Positions 13,433 to 23,644 of a DNA stretch of 64,000 bases are shown piece after piece. Location of the stretch: contig OW121744.1 in NCBI GenBank assembly GCA_933228675.1, forward strand, positions 24,330,640 to 24,394,639, in the 5' to 3' direction. This stretch comes from Stomorhina lunata. Lineage: Eukaryota; Arthropoda; Insecta; Diptera; Rhiniidae. The notes beneath the pieces were generated by a model. The model was not told the origin of the DNA, did not search any database, and saw nothing but the letters and a program-made list of their open reading frames with translations. Numbering within the stretch: the stretch's first letter is position 1; the number at the start of each line of letters is the position of its first letter. The translations under genes were made by a program, and so were the position numbers.

Positions 13433-14127
13433 ATGTTTCACTGCAAGACCCCTGCACACTAACATCATCTTCATCACTATCCATTAATGCTATTAACTCA
13501 TCAACATCAGCACAAATATTGCAAAAATCAATCATACCCCTTTACCCCCTTAGAACCCGAAAACCCAGAGGAAGTAGCACTGCAAAACTTAAGCACCAAT
13601 GTAAACTTTGCTTTTCGATTCTTACAGTAAGGGGCAGCCTTATTCGTCATTATAGAAAAATTCATGGCCTAAATAATCAAGATATCATTGAATTAGATAG
13701 TAAACCTCTGCAACGCAAGCCAAATATATTGGAAGTGCGTTTAATACGTAGAGATGAAACTGCTAATAATCCATATCCCGCCACATTATATATGACCAAT
13801 GATAGTAACAATCAAAATTCTGAAAGTATGGGAAATCTGAATGAAAATTTAGCCGATCACTTAAACAATAATATGCCAGAGCAAAATCTTTCGATTCCGA
13901 GTGATAATACTTTTACACAAAATATTGGAAATATAGAAAATTCTAGCTTACTCTCAAGTTCAAGGAATTCCGATCAAAATTTGACCTTCGATTCGTTGGA
14001 AAATTATGTAACTAATTTGCAACAAGATGTTTTTGTCATCGATGAATTTTTCGATGACAATATAGATATTGATGACAATAATGAATTGAAATTTATTTCA
14101 GAAAAAAATAACCTGAATGATAATTAA
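13433..14127 (+). CDS. lola: lola alternative 3'-terminal exon A (one C2H2 finger)
   Basis: Terminal coding exon of a lola-type BTB zinc-finger transcription factor; the BTB/POZ domain would come from upstream common exons. The exon follows a pyrimidine-rich acceptor ending CTTCCTAG at 13432. Two bases complete a split codon, then 230 codons run open to TAA. The only recognisable domain is one C2H2 finger, C-x2-C-x12-H-x4-H, with ligands at residues C56, C59, H72 and H77. It is preceded by a Ser/Thr-rich stretch and a basic patch (TRKPRGSSTAKLKHQ), and followed by a long Asn/Asp/Ser-rich acidic tail without known domains. There is no start codon because the exon is entered by splicing; the first in-frame TTG at 13519 is not a start. 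Phase matches the exons at 23.6, 36.8 and 53.8 kb. No canonical AATAAA lies close downstream. It could be a related BTB-zinc-finger locus, but position and phase favour lola. Confidence 0.72.
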
Positions 14128-14584
14128 AATTAAAAAAAATAGAATTATAAGCAAGTTGCCAGCAACATGAAAATTAAAAACATGTTGCCAGCAACATGTA
14201 AATTAAAAACATGTTGCCAGCAACATAAAATTAAATACATGTTGCCAGCAACACAATTAATCCGTATTATCTTTAGCATATTTTAACATAAAATTAAAAA
14301 TAGTCAAATTTACAAATTTTCTTCATTTTGTAACTAATATTTTACAAATCAGAATTTATTTTTCCATTTTTTTTTTTAATATCAAAACTGATATATAAAC
14401 ATGTTGCTAGAAACTAAAAATAATGAAATATGTTGCAGGAAATTTAATTATGAAAATTGTAAAAATGTTGCCAGAAATATATTGCAAATTTGTTTATCAT
14501 GAGAATTTAAAAATTTTATTTAAAATATATTTCTAGCAATACATTTCATCCAATTTATTTAGCATAAAATTTCAATTGCAAACA
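14128..14584 (+). other. region after the exon A stop, with four palindromes
   Basis: Probable 3' UTR or downstream intron. Contains four exact GTTGCCAGCAAC palindromes (14155-14252) in an AAATTAAAAACATG context. There is no canonical AATAAA; only weak ATTAAA variants near 14130. Confidence 0.4.
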
Positions 14585-15172
14585 ATTACGCTGTGCTATT
14601 CGAAAAAACCGACAAAAGGAAGACCTAGTGGGTAAAAATCATTCGAGTATTCTGAATTCAACGTTGCTAACCGTTTCGTAAGGTTAGCTCTAGTTTTTGA
14701 GATATAACGTTATTTTAAAAAAGGAGGAGGTTGCTCAATAAATATTGCCGTAACTCGAAAACTGTTTATTTTCCCGAACTTCGTAAAAATCTAATAATAT
14801 TTTTTTAATCCAACAATAGTTTTGGAAATTGATTATTTTTGAAAATGGATTATTTTTGAATGATTTCTCGAAAAAAATATTTTTTTTGGAAACAAAAAAA
14901 TTTATTTTCAAAATGACTCTGACGGATTAAATAATTAGTGCTCCTGAAAGATAATTTTATTGCCGAATTTTGGTTTTTTTACTTAGTTCCAGAAAATAAA
15001 CAGTTTTCGAGTTACGCGATTATTTATTGCGCAACCTCCTTCATTTTTTTATAACGCTATATCTCGAAAACTGGAGCTAACCTAGCACCATTGAATTCAG
15101 CCTGCTCGTTTTATCTTTATCCACTAACTCTCCCTTTTGTCGGTAAAAAAAAATTGTCGAAATCGAGCACAA
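14585..15172. repeat. foldback element copy 1
   Basis: Left arm from about 14597 reads ACCGACAAAAGG, GACCTAGTGGGTAAA, TTAGCTCTAGTTTTTGAGAT, GGAGGAGGTTGCTCAATAAA and AACTCGAAAACTGTTTATTT. The right arm is its inverted copy, ending CTCCCTTTTGTCGGTAAAAA and AAATCGAGCAC near 15170. Arms are about 200 bp around a middle that contains further short inverted repeats. Related copies lie at 21.7, 36.0, 52.2/53.1 and 56.4 kb. Non-autonomous; superfamily not determined. Confidence 0.8.
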
Positions 15173-15948
15173 TGTTATTATTCAATTTTAATTTTTTTAC
15201 ATTTTTAATAATTTTAAAACAAAATATCAATTTTTTACTTATTTTTTCGTAAAGTAAACATGTTGCTAGAAACATATGTAATTCAATATAAAACCAAAAA
15301 TTAGCTTGAAGAAAAGAAAATATTGAAAAAGAAGTAGAATAAAATGTTGCAAGAAATTTTTTCTTGCAAATTGTAAAAATGTTGCTAGCAACATAGTAAC
15401 ATCAATATGTTTCTGATAAATTTCTCTAGCATTATTTATTAAAATTTAGAAAACCCAACTGACAAATAAGAAATATTGACAAATTGAAATTATTTAAATA
15501 AATTTCATCATATGATTTGGAAACATGTTGCCAGAGACAAAGATTTCTTACTATTAAGTACAATTTCTAGATTATTATGTTGCTAGCAACACTCAGAAAA
15601 TTTCCGAAAAATGTGGATTAACCAGTTACTTAATAAAAAATGTTTAAATGTTGCAATAAAATACGATTTGCTAAATATGTTGACAATTATGTTGCTGGCA
15701 ACATTTTAAGATCATCATAAAATTTTTACAAAAAAGCAGGTTCAATATTTTATGCATTCAATATTATATACAATTTTATCACTTTTTAAATTTATTTAAT
15801 TATTTTTACAAAAACTTAAATAATAATGTATACAAACTTTCATCACATCAACATGTTGCTGCAACCATATGTGTTTTAGAAAGTTTTCAAGCTTTTATTT
15901 CAAGAAACATAACAACAAATTTGTCTGTAATGCTTCTCATTAAAAATC
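15173..15948. other. intron with scattered X-box-like palindromes
   Basis: A/T-rich sequence with palindromes at 15381, 15579 and 15691 and partial ones at about 15262 and 15854. No coding signal. Confidence 0.45.
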
Positions 15949-18394
15949 ATTTCCACAAGCACTTCAATATGTTTCTCAACATGTTGCTGTCAACATATTT
16001 TACCCAAAAATTCTTTTACTCTAATATTTTGCTTTGACATTTCTTATGTAAACTTTTTCTATTAGCCTATTTCTAATTTTACATAGTACAATTTAAAATA
16101 ACATTTTGAAAATATGTGTTTTTTTTTACAATTATGCTGGCAACATGTGTCTAACAAATTTAAAATCAACAATTATTGGAAATTGTTTGAAAAAGTATTT
16201 GACTTTCAAATATTAACAAATATTATTATAAATTTATATCAGATTCTTAAAAAGCCAATACTGTTCAATTTTTATTAATCAAATCTTGTTCCTGGCATCA
16301 TGTTTATAACGTTACATAACACAATTTAATATTTTACAAATTGTTTCAAAAAACATATACATACGTTTTCTTTGAAATACCCTGCAGTAAATGCCGTCAG
16401 AGAAACAATACTGTTTTGCTATTGACAATGTCTCCAGTACTACTTGCCTATTTTGCCCCATCCAATGTTATCTACTATTGACATTTAACATTTAGAGTTC
16501 CTACGAAATCTACCAGTAGACATTACCACTATTTACTTAGTATTGACTTTGTAGTTCTTTTGGTCCAAATGGAGACATTGGGATCAAACCGGGGCCTATT
16601 GATATACATATATGTTGACACATTCGTTGACAAAGTCACCAGATATATACTACAATAGTTGTCTCTATATATTCACTATTTCAGTACTGAACTAAAATTG
16701 GGGACATTTGAATTGATGTTACACAAAGTGTTGACATGGAGACACATGATCCCAGTTTTACTACAGGGTATTACCTGAATATTTACAATTACATATTTGA
16801 TTTATGAATTTTTATAAAAAACTAAATATTGTTATAATGTTGCTGGCAACATTTGTCTTAAAAAATAAAAATTTAAACTTGTTTTTCAAATATTTGAAAT
16901 ATTTTTGTTAAAACAAACATTATCATGATTTAAATCATTCTTATATATCGGACAACATCCCTCTAAACGTTGTAAAAAAGGGTTTATTTAAAAAATATTA
17001 CAAATGTTGCTGGCAACATTTACCATAGAAATTTAAAAATTTAAATACAATTAAGTTTTGTTTTACAAAAAATAATTATAATTTTTAATTTATACAAATT
17101 ATTAAATTTTCTACAAAGTAATTCTACTATAATGTTGCTAGCGACATGTGTCTAGCTTTTCAAAATAGTCAATTTAATTATTTTGCATTATTAGGCATAT
17201 GGATTTTTTTATATATGAATTTATTTAGGCTTATGAATTGCTTTAATGTTGCTTATGTAAACCATGTTGCTGGCAACATGAGTCTTATATAACATACCGT
17301 TTATTATACATTTTAAACTTAAATTTTCCTAGGCAATTAAATTAAAACTTTTTTCTAAGCATTTCCACAAGCACTTCAATATGTTTCTCAACATGTTGCT
17401 GTCAACATATTTTACCCGAAAATTCGTTTACTTTAATATTTTACTTTGAAATTTCATATGTTAACTATGTTTCTATTAGCCTATTTCTAACATTAGGCAG
17501 TAGAATTTTAAATAACATTTTAAAAATGTATAGCTTTAAGGTGTTTTTTTACAATTATGCTGGCAACATGTGTCTTGCAAATTTAAAATCAACAATTATT
17601 GGAAATTATTTGAAAAAGTATATAAATTTCAAATATTAACAAATATTATTATAAATTGTAATTAGTTGCTTAAAAAGCCAATATTGTTCAATTTGTATTA
17701 ATTTTTCATTAAATCTTGTTCCTGGCATCATGTGTATAAAATTACATAGTACAATTTAACATTTTACAAATTGTTTCAAAAAACATATACGTTTTCTTTG
17801 AAATATTACCTGAATATTTACAATTACATATTTTATTTATGAATTTTTATAAAAAACTAAATATTGTTATAATGTTGCTGGCAACATTTGTCTTAAAAAA
17901 TTAAAATTAAAACTTCTTTTTCAAATATTTGAAATATTTTTGTCAAAACAAACATTATTATGATTTAAAACATTCTTATGTATCTGACAACATCCATCTA
18001 AACGTTATAAAAAAGGGTTTATTTAAAAAATATTACAAATGTTGCTGGCAACATTTACCATAGAAATTTAAACACAATTAAGTTTTGTTTTACAAAAAAT
18101 AATTGTAATTATAATTTTTAATTTATACAAATTATTAAGTTTTCTACAAAGTAATTCTACTATAATGTTGCTAGCAACATGTGTCTAGCTTTTCAAAATA
18201 GTCAATTTAATTATTTTGCATTATTAGGCATTTGGATTTTTTTTTATATATGAATTATTAAGGCTTATGAATTGCTATAATGTTGCTTATATAAACCATG
18301 TTGCTGGCAACATGTGTCTTATATAACATACCGTTTATTATACATTTTAAACTTGAATTTTCCTAGACAATTAAATTAAAACTTTTTTCTAAGA
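15949..18394 (+). repeat. diverged tandem duplication of 1.0-1.4 kb
   Basis: Copy 1 (about 15949-17358) and copy 2 (about 17360-18394) both start TTTCCACAAGCACTTCAATA and end near ATTAAAACTTTTTTCTAAG. They differ by scattered substitutions and small indels. Copy 1 also holds a 389-bp insertion (16380-16768) that copy 2 lacks. Both carry the GTTGCYRGCAAC palindromes at matching positions. Confidence 0.9.
16380..16768. mobile_element. 389-bp MITE with TA target duplication
   Basis: Ends are CCCTGCAGTAAA and TTTTACTACAGGG, an inverted repeat with one mismatch in 12, flanked by TA on both sides (16378-16379 and 16769-16770). The paralogous site in the neighbouring duplicate reads GAAATATTACC (TA at 17804-17805), an empty site. 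TA duplication and short inverted termini fit a Tc1/mariner-type non-autonomous element. No transposase. Confidence 0.88.
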
Positions 18395-18423
18395 ACTGTT
18401 TGAAGTTTAAAGAAAAATTATTT

Positions 18424-18677
18424 AGGTATGTGATGGAAATCGATCGTTTTCAAATTCGTTCGATTTCAGATATATTTTTGAGGTCATTTTCGGTTATTTT
18501 TCCAAAAAAATTCAAACCAAACGAAAGATAAAATATCAGTCAAAAGGATTAAATATTTTATCATTCATTTGGTTTGATTTTTTTTTTTTTTTTTTTTTTT
18601 TTTGAAAAATAATAATTACCTCAAAAATTTATCTGAAATCGAACGATTTGAAAACGATCGATTTCCATCACATACCT
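18424..18677. mobile_element. 254-bp hairpin MITE
   Basis: Starts AGGTATGTGATGGAAATCG and ends with its reverse complement CGATTTCCATCACATACCT. The inverted arms continue for about 70 bp and more loosely through an internal pair (CAAACCAAACGAAAGATAAA and its inverse). A run of about 26 T lies in the right half. A left-end fragment of the same family sits inside the satellite at 26907. No coding sequence. Confidence 0.85.
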
Positions 18678-19363
18678 GATTAAGAGGATTTATACAGTGT
18701 GTTATTGTGTCATATTGTCATAAAGCCGTAATATTTTCTTATATAAAATTATTTAAAAATTAGCTTTTAGTTTTACCTGAAACATTTTCCAAATCTTTTG
18801 CTATATAAAGATTGAAAATGTTGTTGTCATTATGAGTTTACGGCAATATTAAATGATAAATCATCTTGCAACTAATCGTACTTTAATGAATTTTTAATAT
18901 TATTTTACCCATTTTCTTTTCTCAATTGAAATTGTTTCCTTTTTATTTTTATACTTAAAATAGTTGTTATTGTTTATTAATTTTAATACATAATTTTTGG
19001 TTTTTTATAAATAATTAAGGGAATTCATAAGGTGTGCTATTGTGTCGTATTATCATAAAGTAATATTTATTATTTTTTTGATAAACTAAAGCTTAGACAA
19101 TTTAAAAGCTTTAAGCTTACATATTTAAAAATATTCCAACACAATTTTTAACATTAAAATAAAGGGCTTTATAGCATTTTATCACACCTTGTGAATCACC
19201 TAAATAACAAATTGAATTTATAATTGTTTGAATTTTTGTAAGTTTTTCAGGCTCAAGTTCATTTTAAATTTATTATATATACCCGCTTTCAAGAAAATGA
19301 GGTTATAGAAAATTGTCTTTCAGTTTGTAATTATGGTCTAATACCCCATATACATACATATAT
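18678..19363. other. A/T-rich intron, no gene seen
   Basis: Contains two related A/T-rich segments mentioning GTGT-TATTGTGTC-TATT (about 18698 and 19031). No coding or RNA-gene signal. Confidence 0.4.
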
Positions 19364-19670
19364 GGGGAATTTCACGTCAAGTGACCGAACTTATGAAATC
19401 GAGGTCTTTTGATTTGGTTGAAATTAACACCAAAGTAAAGATCGGTAAAAAAGCTCTGAGTAAGAGGGGTCAAAATTTTACATTTTGGCCTTTTTACTAA
19501 TGTAACTTATTAGTTATTGGTGTAAGCTAAATTCGTCCCAAACAAATTATATAGCCCATTTTTTCAATCTTTTTTAAATCTTATCCAAAAAGAACTAACT
19601 TTGGTATAAATTTCATCAAAATTCGAAGACATCCATTCCAAAAGTTCGGTCACTTGACGTGAAATCCCCC
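19364..19670. mobile_element. 307-bp MITE with about 30-bp inverted termini
   Basis: Left end GGGGAATTTCACGTCAAGTG continues to ACCGAACTT; the right end is the inverse, AAGTTCGGTCACTTGACGTG then AAATCCCCC. Flanks are TATAT / ATATG, consistent with a short TA-rich target duplication. The interior has no frame. Confidence 0.82.
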
Positions 19671-19689
19671 ATATGTATGTTCGCGGTAA

Positions 19690-20020
19690 GGTCTGTCATT
19701 TAAAAGCAAACACTGCCAGAACTATTGCCACAAAAATATTCCATATTAAAAAAGATTGGTATTAAAATTGAGCGTCATCGGTCCACATTTGAACGCAGCT
19801 CCCATAGATTTCGAAAACAACTTATATACTAAAAAAATACCAAAATATAATAGCTTAAGTACCAAAATATAATAGCTTAAGTACCGAAATATAATAGCTT
19901 AAGTACCAAAAAGTTTTATATTACCACATTCGCCATCTACAATTTCGCGAAAATCGGTCTCCATTTAATCATAGTAGCTATATAAACCCCTCCGGGAAGC
20001 CACTTAAATAGAACGGAAGC
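19690..20020. repeat. dispersed TCGGTCCACATTTGA repeat fragment
   Basis: Same family as 5215-6070 and 35450-35870. It includes an internal triplication of an 18-19-bp string TACCAAAATATAATAGCTTA at about 19845-19910. Confidence 0.6.
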
Positions 20021-20080
20021 CTTTCAAATGCTTATGATAAACTTCAGGAGCTGTGGCGATTGAATTTATGAAGAAATTTT

Positions 20081-20413
20081 TTGTATAACAACATGGATTT
20101 CACAGAAATCGCCATACATGAGTTGTGTTTGCCTTTCTATCGAAAAAAAAGCAACGGTCTACTTACCGCTTGGGCGAAAGTAAATTCTAAGACGTTTTAT
20201 AGAATGAGGCATGGTTCACTTATATCAAAACTTATGGCTTTTGGTTTCCGTATAGACTTCTCTCGGTTTATATCGATCTTCCTCAGAGATCGTACTTTAA
20301 CAGTTGTTACAGTTAGTATATCAAGCTACTCTTTTCCCCATTTTTTTTATTACGTATTTTTTCAATTGTATACCAAGAAAGTCCGATATTGGGACTGTGA
20401 GAGCAAAACATAA
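20081..20413 (+). pseudogene. jockey-like reverse transcriptase fragment
   Basis: A 110-codon frame whose middle (HGSLISKLMAFGF, FISIFLRDRTLTVV, SYSFP) matches the segment of non-LTR RT between the AFD-type motif and the PQGS-type motif. The expected catalytic motifs are lost: the AFD site is not recognisable and the sequence degenerates just before the GVPQGS region. A dead remnant inside the lola intron, about 6 kb after exon A. Confidence 0.6.
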
Positions 20414-21660
20414 ATGTAAAGATTAATTCACAATTTCTGAACGGGATCATGCTAATATGTTAAATTTAATTTTTGATTTGAAAGACCCAGTGTTGTATTC
20501 TAACGTATGATGGACAATGTTGGCCTATTTGTAGCTATGGTTTTTATAAATATTGTGGAATCCGAAACTCTTGATATTCTGAACATAAAAACAGAGTGTA
20601 ACGTTTGTTGAATCGAACACAAGTGTCGAAACAAGCATTCAAGCAAAGACTTTGTCGTATGGTCATCTTAAAAAGTCCCATAAAAAAGAGAGTCTTACGC
20701 TTTTACTTTAATTCAGAAACAACTAATAGAGATTATTATCCAGCGAGAGGAAGCTTAGGCACATACACGTGCTCATGAAGTGTATGTCTGTTTGTGCGTT
20801 TATGTTTTTTCAATGTTTTTTATACACTATAATTTCACATTTGACAGAAAAAACATTCGTTTTCTGAAGCGTTGCAAAATTTTTTCACTCTATTTGTCCT
20901 GTCCTTACTATTTAAGTGCGATATAAATTAAAATACCATGTAAGGGCTTTTAAAGCTACTCCACCGTGTATAAGAGAGGTCGAAGGTGCCTATCAGTGGC
21001 AGTAGGGCAGCCAACACTACTGGCTTAATAGAGGCAATATAATTGACTCCCCATCTGTCACAAAAAAGCACCTTCACCCTTTTGAAAGAAAATTTATTTA
21101 AAAAAGTACCAGTACCATAATTTACACAGAAAATACATTCCTTAGCCGCACACTTCGGCTGTGGAATAAACATTTCACCAAATTATAGGGTGTCAAAAGA
21201 TTATATTATTATCGAATATCCATACTCCAGAATTTACCAGAATTTACAGAGAAAATTAGTTCCTTAGCCGCATACTTCCCGAAAAGATCTTTCCACCTAA
21301 TAAGGATGTTAAAAGTTTAAAATCGAATATCCACAAAAACTACTCATTTTATGCTTAGGAAAACTTGAAAAAAGGCTATAGGAAGCCTTTTTCAAGTTTT
21401 CCTGAGAGGGGATAAAAAAATGTTCTTAAATAATAATAAATTTTAAACTATACAAGTTCTAACGTTGACCATGTCTCCTACAAACCCCTTATATACTCGG
21501 AAACCACTTAACCCTCTGCTACTGACGTGATAAAGTTCTAACAATTCTAATGACTTAGACGCTATTCACCTAAACATTCGTGTTATATGTTATTTTTTTT
21601 TTATTTAAAAATTTGTCTCTGTTGGTGTCTACTGGACTACACGCAAGCCGCTGAGGGTTA
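20414..21660. other. decayed repeats; partial tandem pair at 21100-21340
   Basis: The segment around TTCCTTAGCCGCACACTTC (about 21138) is repeated around TTCCTTAGCCGCATACTTC (about 21261), each followed by TTTCACC/TTCCACC and ATCGAATATCC. A short inverted repeat, GGAAAACTTGAAAAAGGC against GCCTTTTTCAAGTTTTCC, lies at 21358-21402. No gene. Confidence 0.5.
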
Positions 21661-21662
21661 AA

Positions 21663-22400
21663 TGTACTGTGCTAGTTGAAAAAACCGACAAAAGGGAGAC
21701 CTAGTGGATAAAGATACTTTGAATACGCTAAATTCAAAGGTGCTAACCGTTTTTTTAGGTTAGCTCTAGTTTTCAAGATATAGCGTTATTTAGAAAATTG
21801 AGGAGGTTGCGCAACAAATAACTGTAACTCAAAAACTGTTTATTTTCTTGAACTAAGTAAAAAATTCGAAATTCGGCAACAAAATTATCTTTCAGGAACA
21901 CTAATTATTTTTTTAATACGAGCTGTTGATTTGCAAATAAATTAAAAAATAATTAGTGTTCCTGAAAGATAATTTTGTTACCGAATTTCGTTTTTTTACA
22001 TAGTACAAGCAAATAAAACCGTTTTCGAGTTACGCGAATATTTATTGCGCAACCTCCTCAATTTTTTAAAAAACGCTATATCTCGAAAACTACAGCTAAA
22101 AGAAGAAGGCCAATACACGCGACATGCGGCTGCGGGCGGTCGTAGTATTGCCAGTACATAAAATGTGCGTTTGTTTACAAAAATATTTATATAAAAAAAT
22201 ATTTGAGTAGGATATAATTAAATATGGCAGCACTGAAAAAATCTGCCGCGCGGAAAGTAAAACAAAGTTCTACTTTTTTCCATTACCACTTCAAATTTGA
22301 CAAATCAAAAAACAGCTGATTGTCGGACGCAACCGCTTGCCGCGTGCATTGGCCTTCTACCTTAACCTAAAAAAGCGTTTAGCATCATTTAAGCTCAGTG
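21663..22400. repeat. foldback element copy 2, interrupted by a nested MITE
   Basis: The left arm begins ACTGTGCTAGTTGAAAAAAC then CGACAAAAGGGAGACCTAGT. The right arm runs from about 21950 (ATAATTTTGTTACCGAATTT) through TCTCGAAAACTACAGCTA, is interrupted at about 22101, and resumes at about 22361 (TTAACCTAAAAAAGCG). This matches copies at 14.6, 36.0 and 56.4 kb. Confidence 0.78.
22104..22358. mobile_element. 255-bp G+C-rich MITE nested in the foldback element
   Basis: Inverted ends AGAAGGCCAATACACGCG and CGCGTGCATTGGCCTTCT extend to about 31 bp with roughly five mismatches. End regions (GCGGCTGCGGGCGG and CCGCTTGCCGCG) are strikingly G+C rich against the surroundings. It lies exactly where the right arm of foldback copy 2 is broken. 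Exact target duplication not resolved. Confidence 0.8.
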
Positions 22401-22415
22401 AAATTAATAAATGTT

Positions 22416-22610
22416 AAACCGTGATGGCTTTGATGGGCGAATTAAATACGGACAACATTTAACGTAAGCCGTTCCCTCGAATAAATGGAATACATATGAA
22501 TGTCTATGGGTTTATCAAAACCGTGAGGGCTTTGATGGCCGAACTAAATACGGTCCACATTTAACTTAAGCTGTTTTTTTGAATGTATGGTATACATCTG
22601 TTCTGTTCAT
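22416..22610 (+). repeat. about 97-bp tandem pair
   Basis: AACCGTGATGGCTTTGATGG (22416) and AACCGTGAGGGCTTTGATGG (22519) each lead into a similar segment with TAAATACGG, CAACATTTAAC/CCACATTTAAC and ATACAT. Diverged, non-coding. The stretch to 22911 shows nothing further. Confidence 0.65.
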
Positions 22611-22911
22611 CTAAAAGGGCCAATGCCAAAAAATATAGTTTTGAGAAAAATGTATTAAAAGTTATTATTTTACATATAAATTCATAGTAACATTATCCAG
22701 AAAAACCTTTATAAATCTGTTCTTAATTAAGTTAGATATTAGATGTTGCAGCTAAACAACAGAGGCTAAAGAAGGGAATCTAATGCAAAAACTAACTCAA
22801 AACAGGAAAAATTGACATTTGCCCTTTATGCACCAAGCCACAGATATATGAATATTAATGGGCTTATCAAATTCGCCACAGCCGAATAATTAGTTTTTCA
22901 TTATTATTTAG

Positions 22912-23159
22912 AAAATGTTAGAATAAATAATTTTATAATAATTTATATGTATTGTCCAAATGGCACTTCTTATGTATCTAAATCGACTTTGAAGGGCTAT
23001 ACCCGCCTTATATTTGAATGCTTTAAAAGTAGAAGTAGTAATAAATCTTTTAAACTTAAAAACAACTCTTCTTTATCAAAAATTCTCCAAATTGTTGATA
23101 CCAGCAATTTTTCCCTGGTCATTAACCTTTTAAAAAGTAAGGCAAGGGTTTCAAAATAA
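22912..23159 (+). pseudogene. lola: degenerate lola-type zinc-finger exon
   Basis: An acceptor-like tract (TTTTTCATTATTATTTAG) ends at 22911. If spliced there, two bases complete a codon exactly as in the four intact lola exons, and 81 codons follow before TAA. Residues 12-32 resemble a lola C2HC finger: CPNGTSYVSKSTLKGYTRL followed by IFEC. Compared with the finger in the 36.8-kb exon (C-x2-C-GKSY...LKR-H-x4-C), the second Cys is missing before the GTSY segment, the His position is Tyr, and two extra residues precede the last Cys, so zinc could not be bound normally. No second finger is recognisable; the remainder is Ser/Asn/Lys rich. The open frame argues for recent decay or residual use. 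The alternative is chance similarity in A/T-rich DNA, but splice phase, strand, location and motif all agree. Confidence 0.5.
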
Positions 23160-23245
23160 ATTTTGAGTTATCTTAAAACTACTAATTTTTAGATTTTTTT
23201 TTTTTCATTAATGAACTGGAACCTAAAAAACTAACAAAAATTCAA

Positions 23246-23399
23246 TAGCCCAGTTCACAATCCGTTGCAGATAGCCTAACATCATAGCATTCACAAATTT
23301 TTATAGTAAATTAAAATTTTTCCATATAATTTTATTTGCTAAGTCGATTTTTAAATGCCACGATGCTAGACTATTTACAACGGATTGTGAACTGGGCTA
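23246..23399. mobile_element. 154-bp MITE just upstream of lola exon B
   Basis: Begins TAGCCCAGTTCACAATCCG and ends with the inverse CGGATTGTGAACTGGGCTA; arms are about 29 bp with two mismatches. Both ends are TA, so a TA duplication with GCCCAG termini is likely. It lies about 245 bp before the exon B acceptor and just after the degenerate exon. No coding sequence. Confidence 0.85.
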
Positions 23400-23644
23400 A
23401 TATTTTCATTAAAATTTGCTATACAAAATTATTATTTCTTCTTTTTTTTTTGTTAATTATGAATTAATTATGAATTTGTTTTGTATGATTTAATTTTGTA
23501 TAATTTAAATAAAATGTATTTTTCCTAAACTGAAATAAAATGTTTGACTTAAATTTTTATAATAATTAAATATTAATATAAGTTTAAACAACTTAATTAC
23601 TTGAGGCAATTTTTATAATACTTCAAAATTTCTTTTCATTACAG

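Larger units (their letters stand above)
12650..18311. promoter_or_regulatory. cluster of RFX X-box-like palindromes GTTGCYRGCAAC
   Basis: Fifteen exact matches to GTTGC[CT][AG]GCAAC begin at 12650, 14155, 14184, 14213, 14241, 15381, 15579, 15691, 16839, 17006, 17266, 17874, 18041, 18167 and 18300. Many more have one or two changes (for example 12897, 13068, 15978, 17134). Most are extended to CATGTTGC...GCAACATG. GTTGCC+AGCAAC fits the established RFX X-box consensus GTNRCC(N0-3)RGYAAC with zero spacer. Spacing varies from 28 bp to over 1 kb and intervening sequence is mostly unrelated, so this is not a simple tandem array. The four copies at 14155-14252, just after the exon A stop, recur about every 29 bp. 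Four copies in 17.8-18.3 kb are duplicates of those in 16.8-17.3 kb. Function is inference. Confidence 0.5.

Noticed and set aside
13519..13521. Translation start of exon A
   Set aside because: TTG; coding continues upstream to the splice acceptor at 13432.
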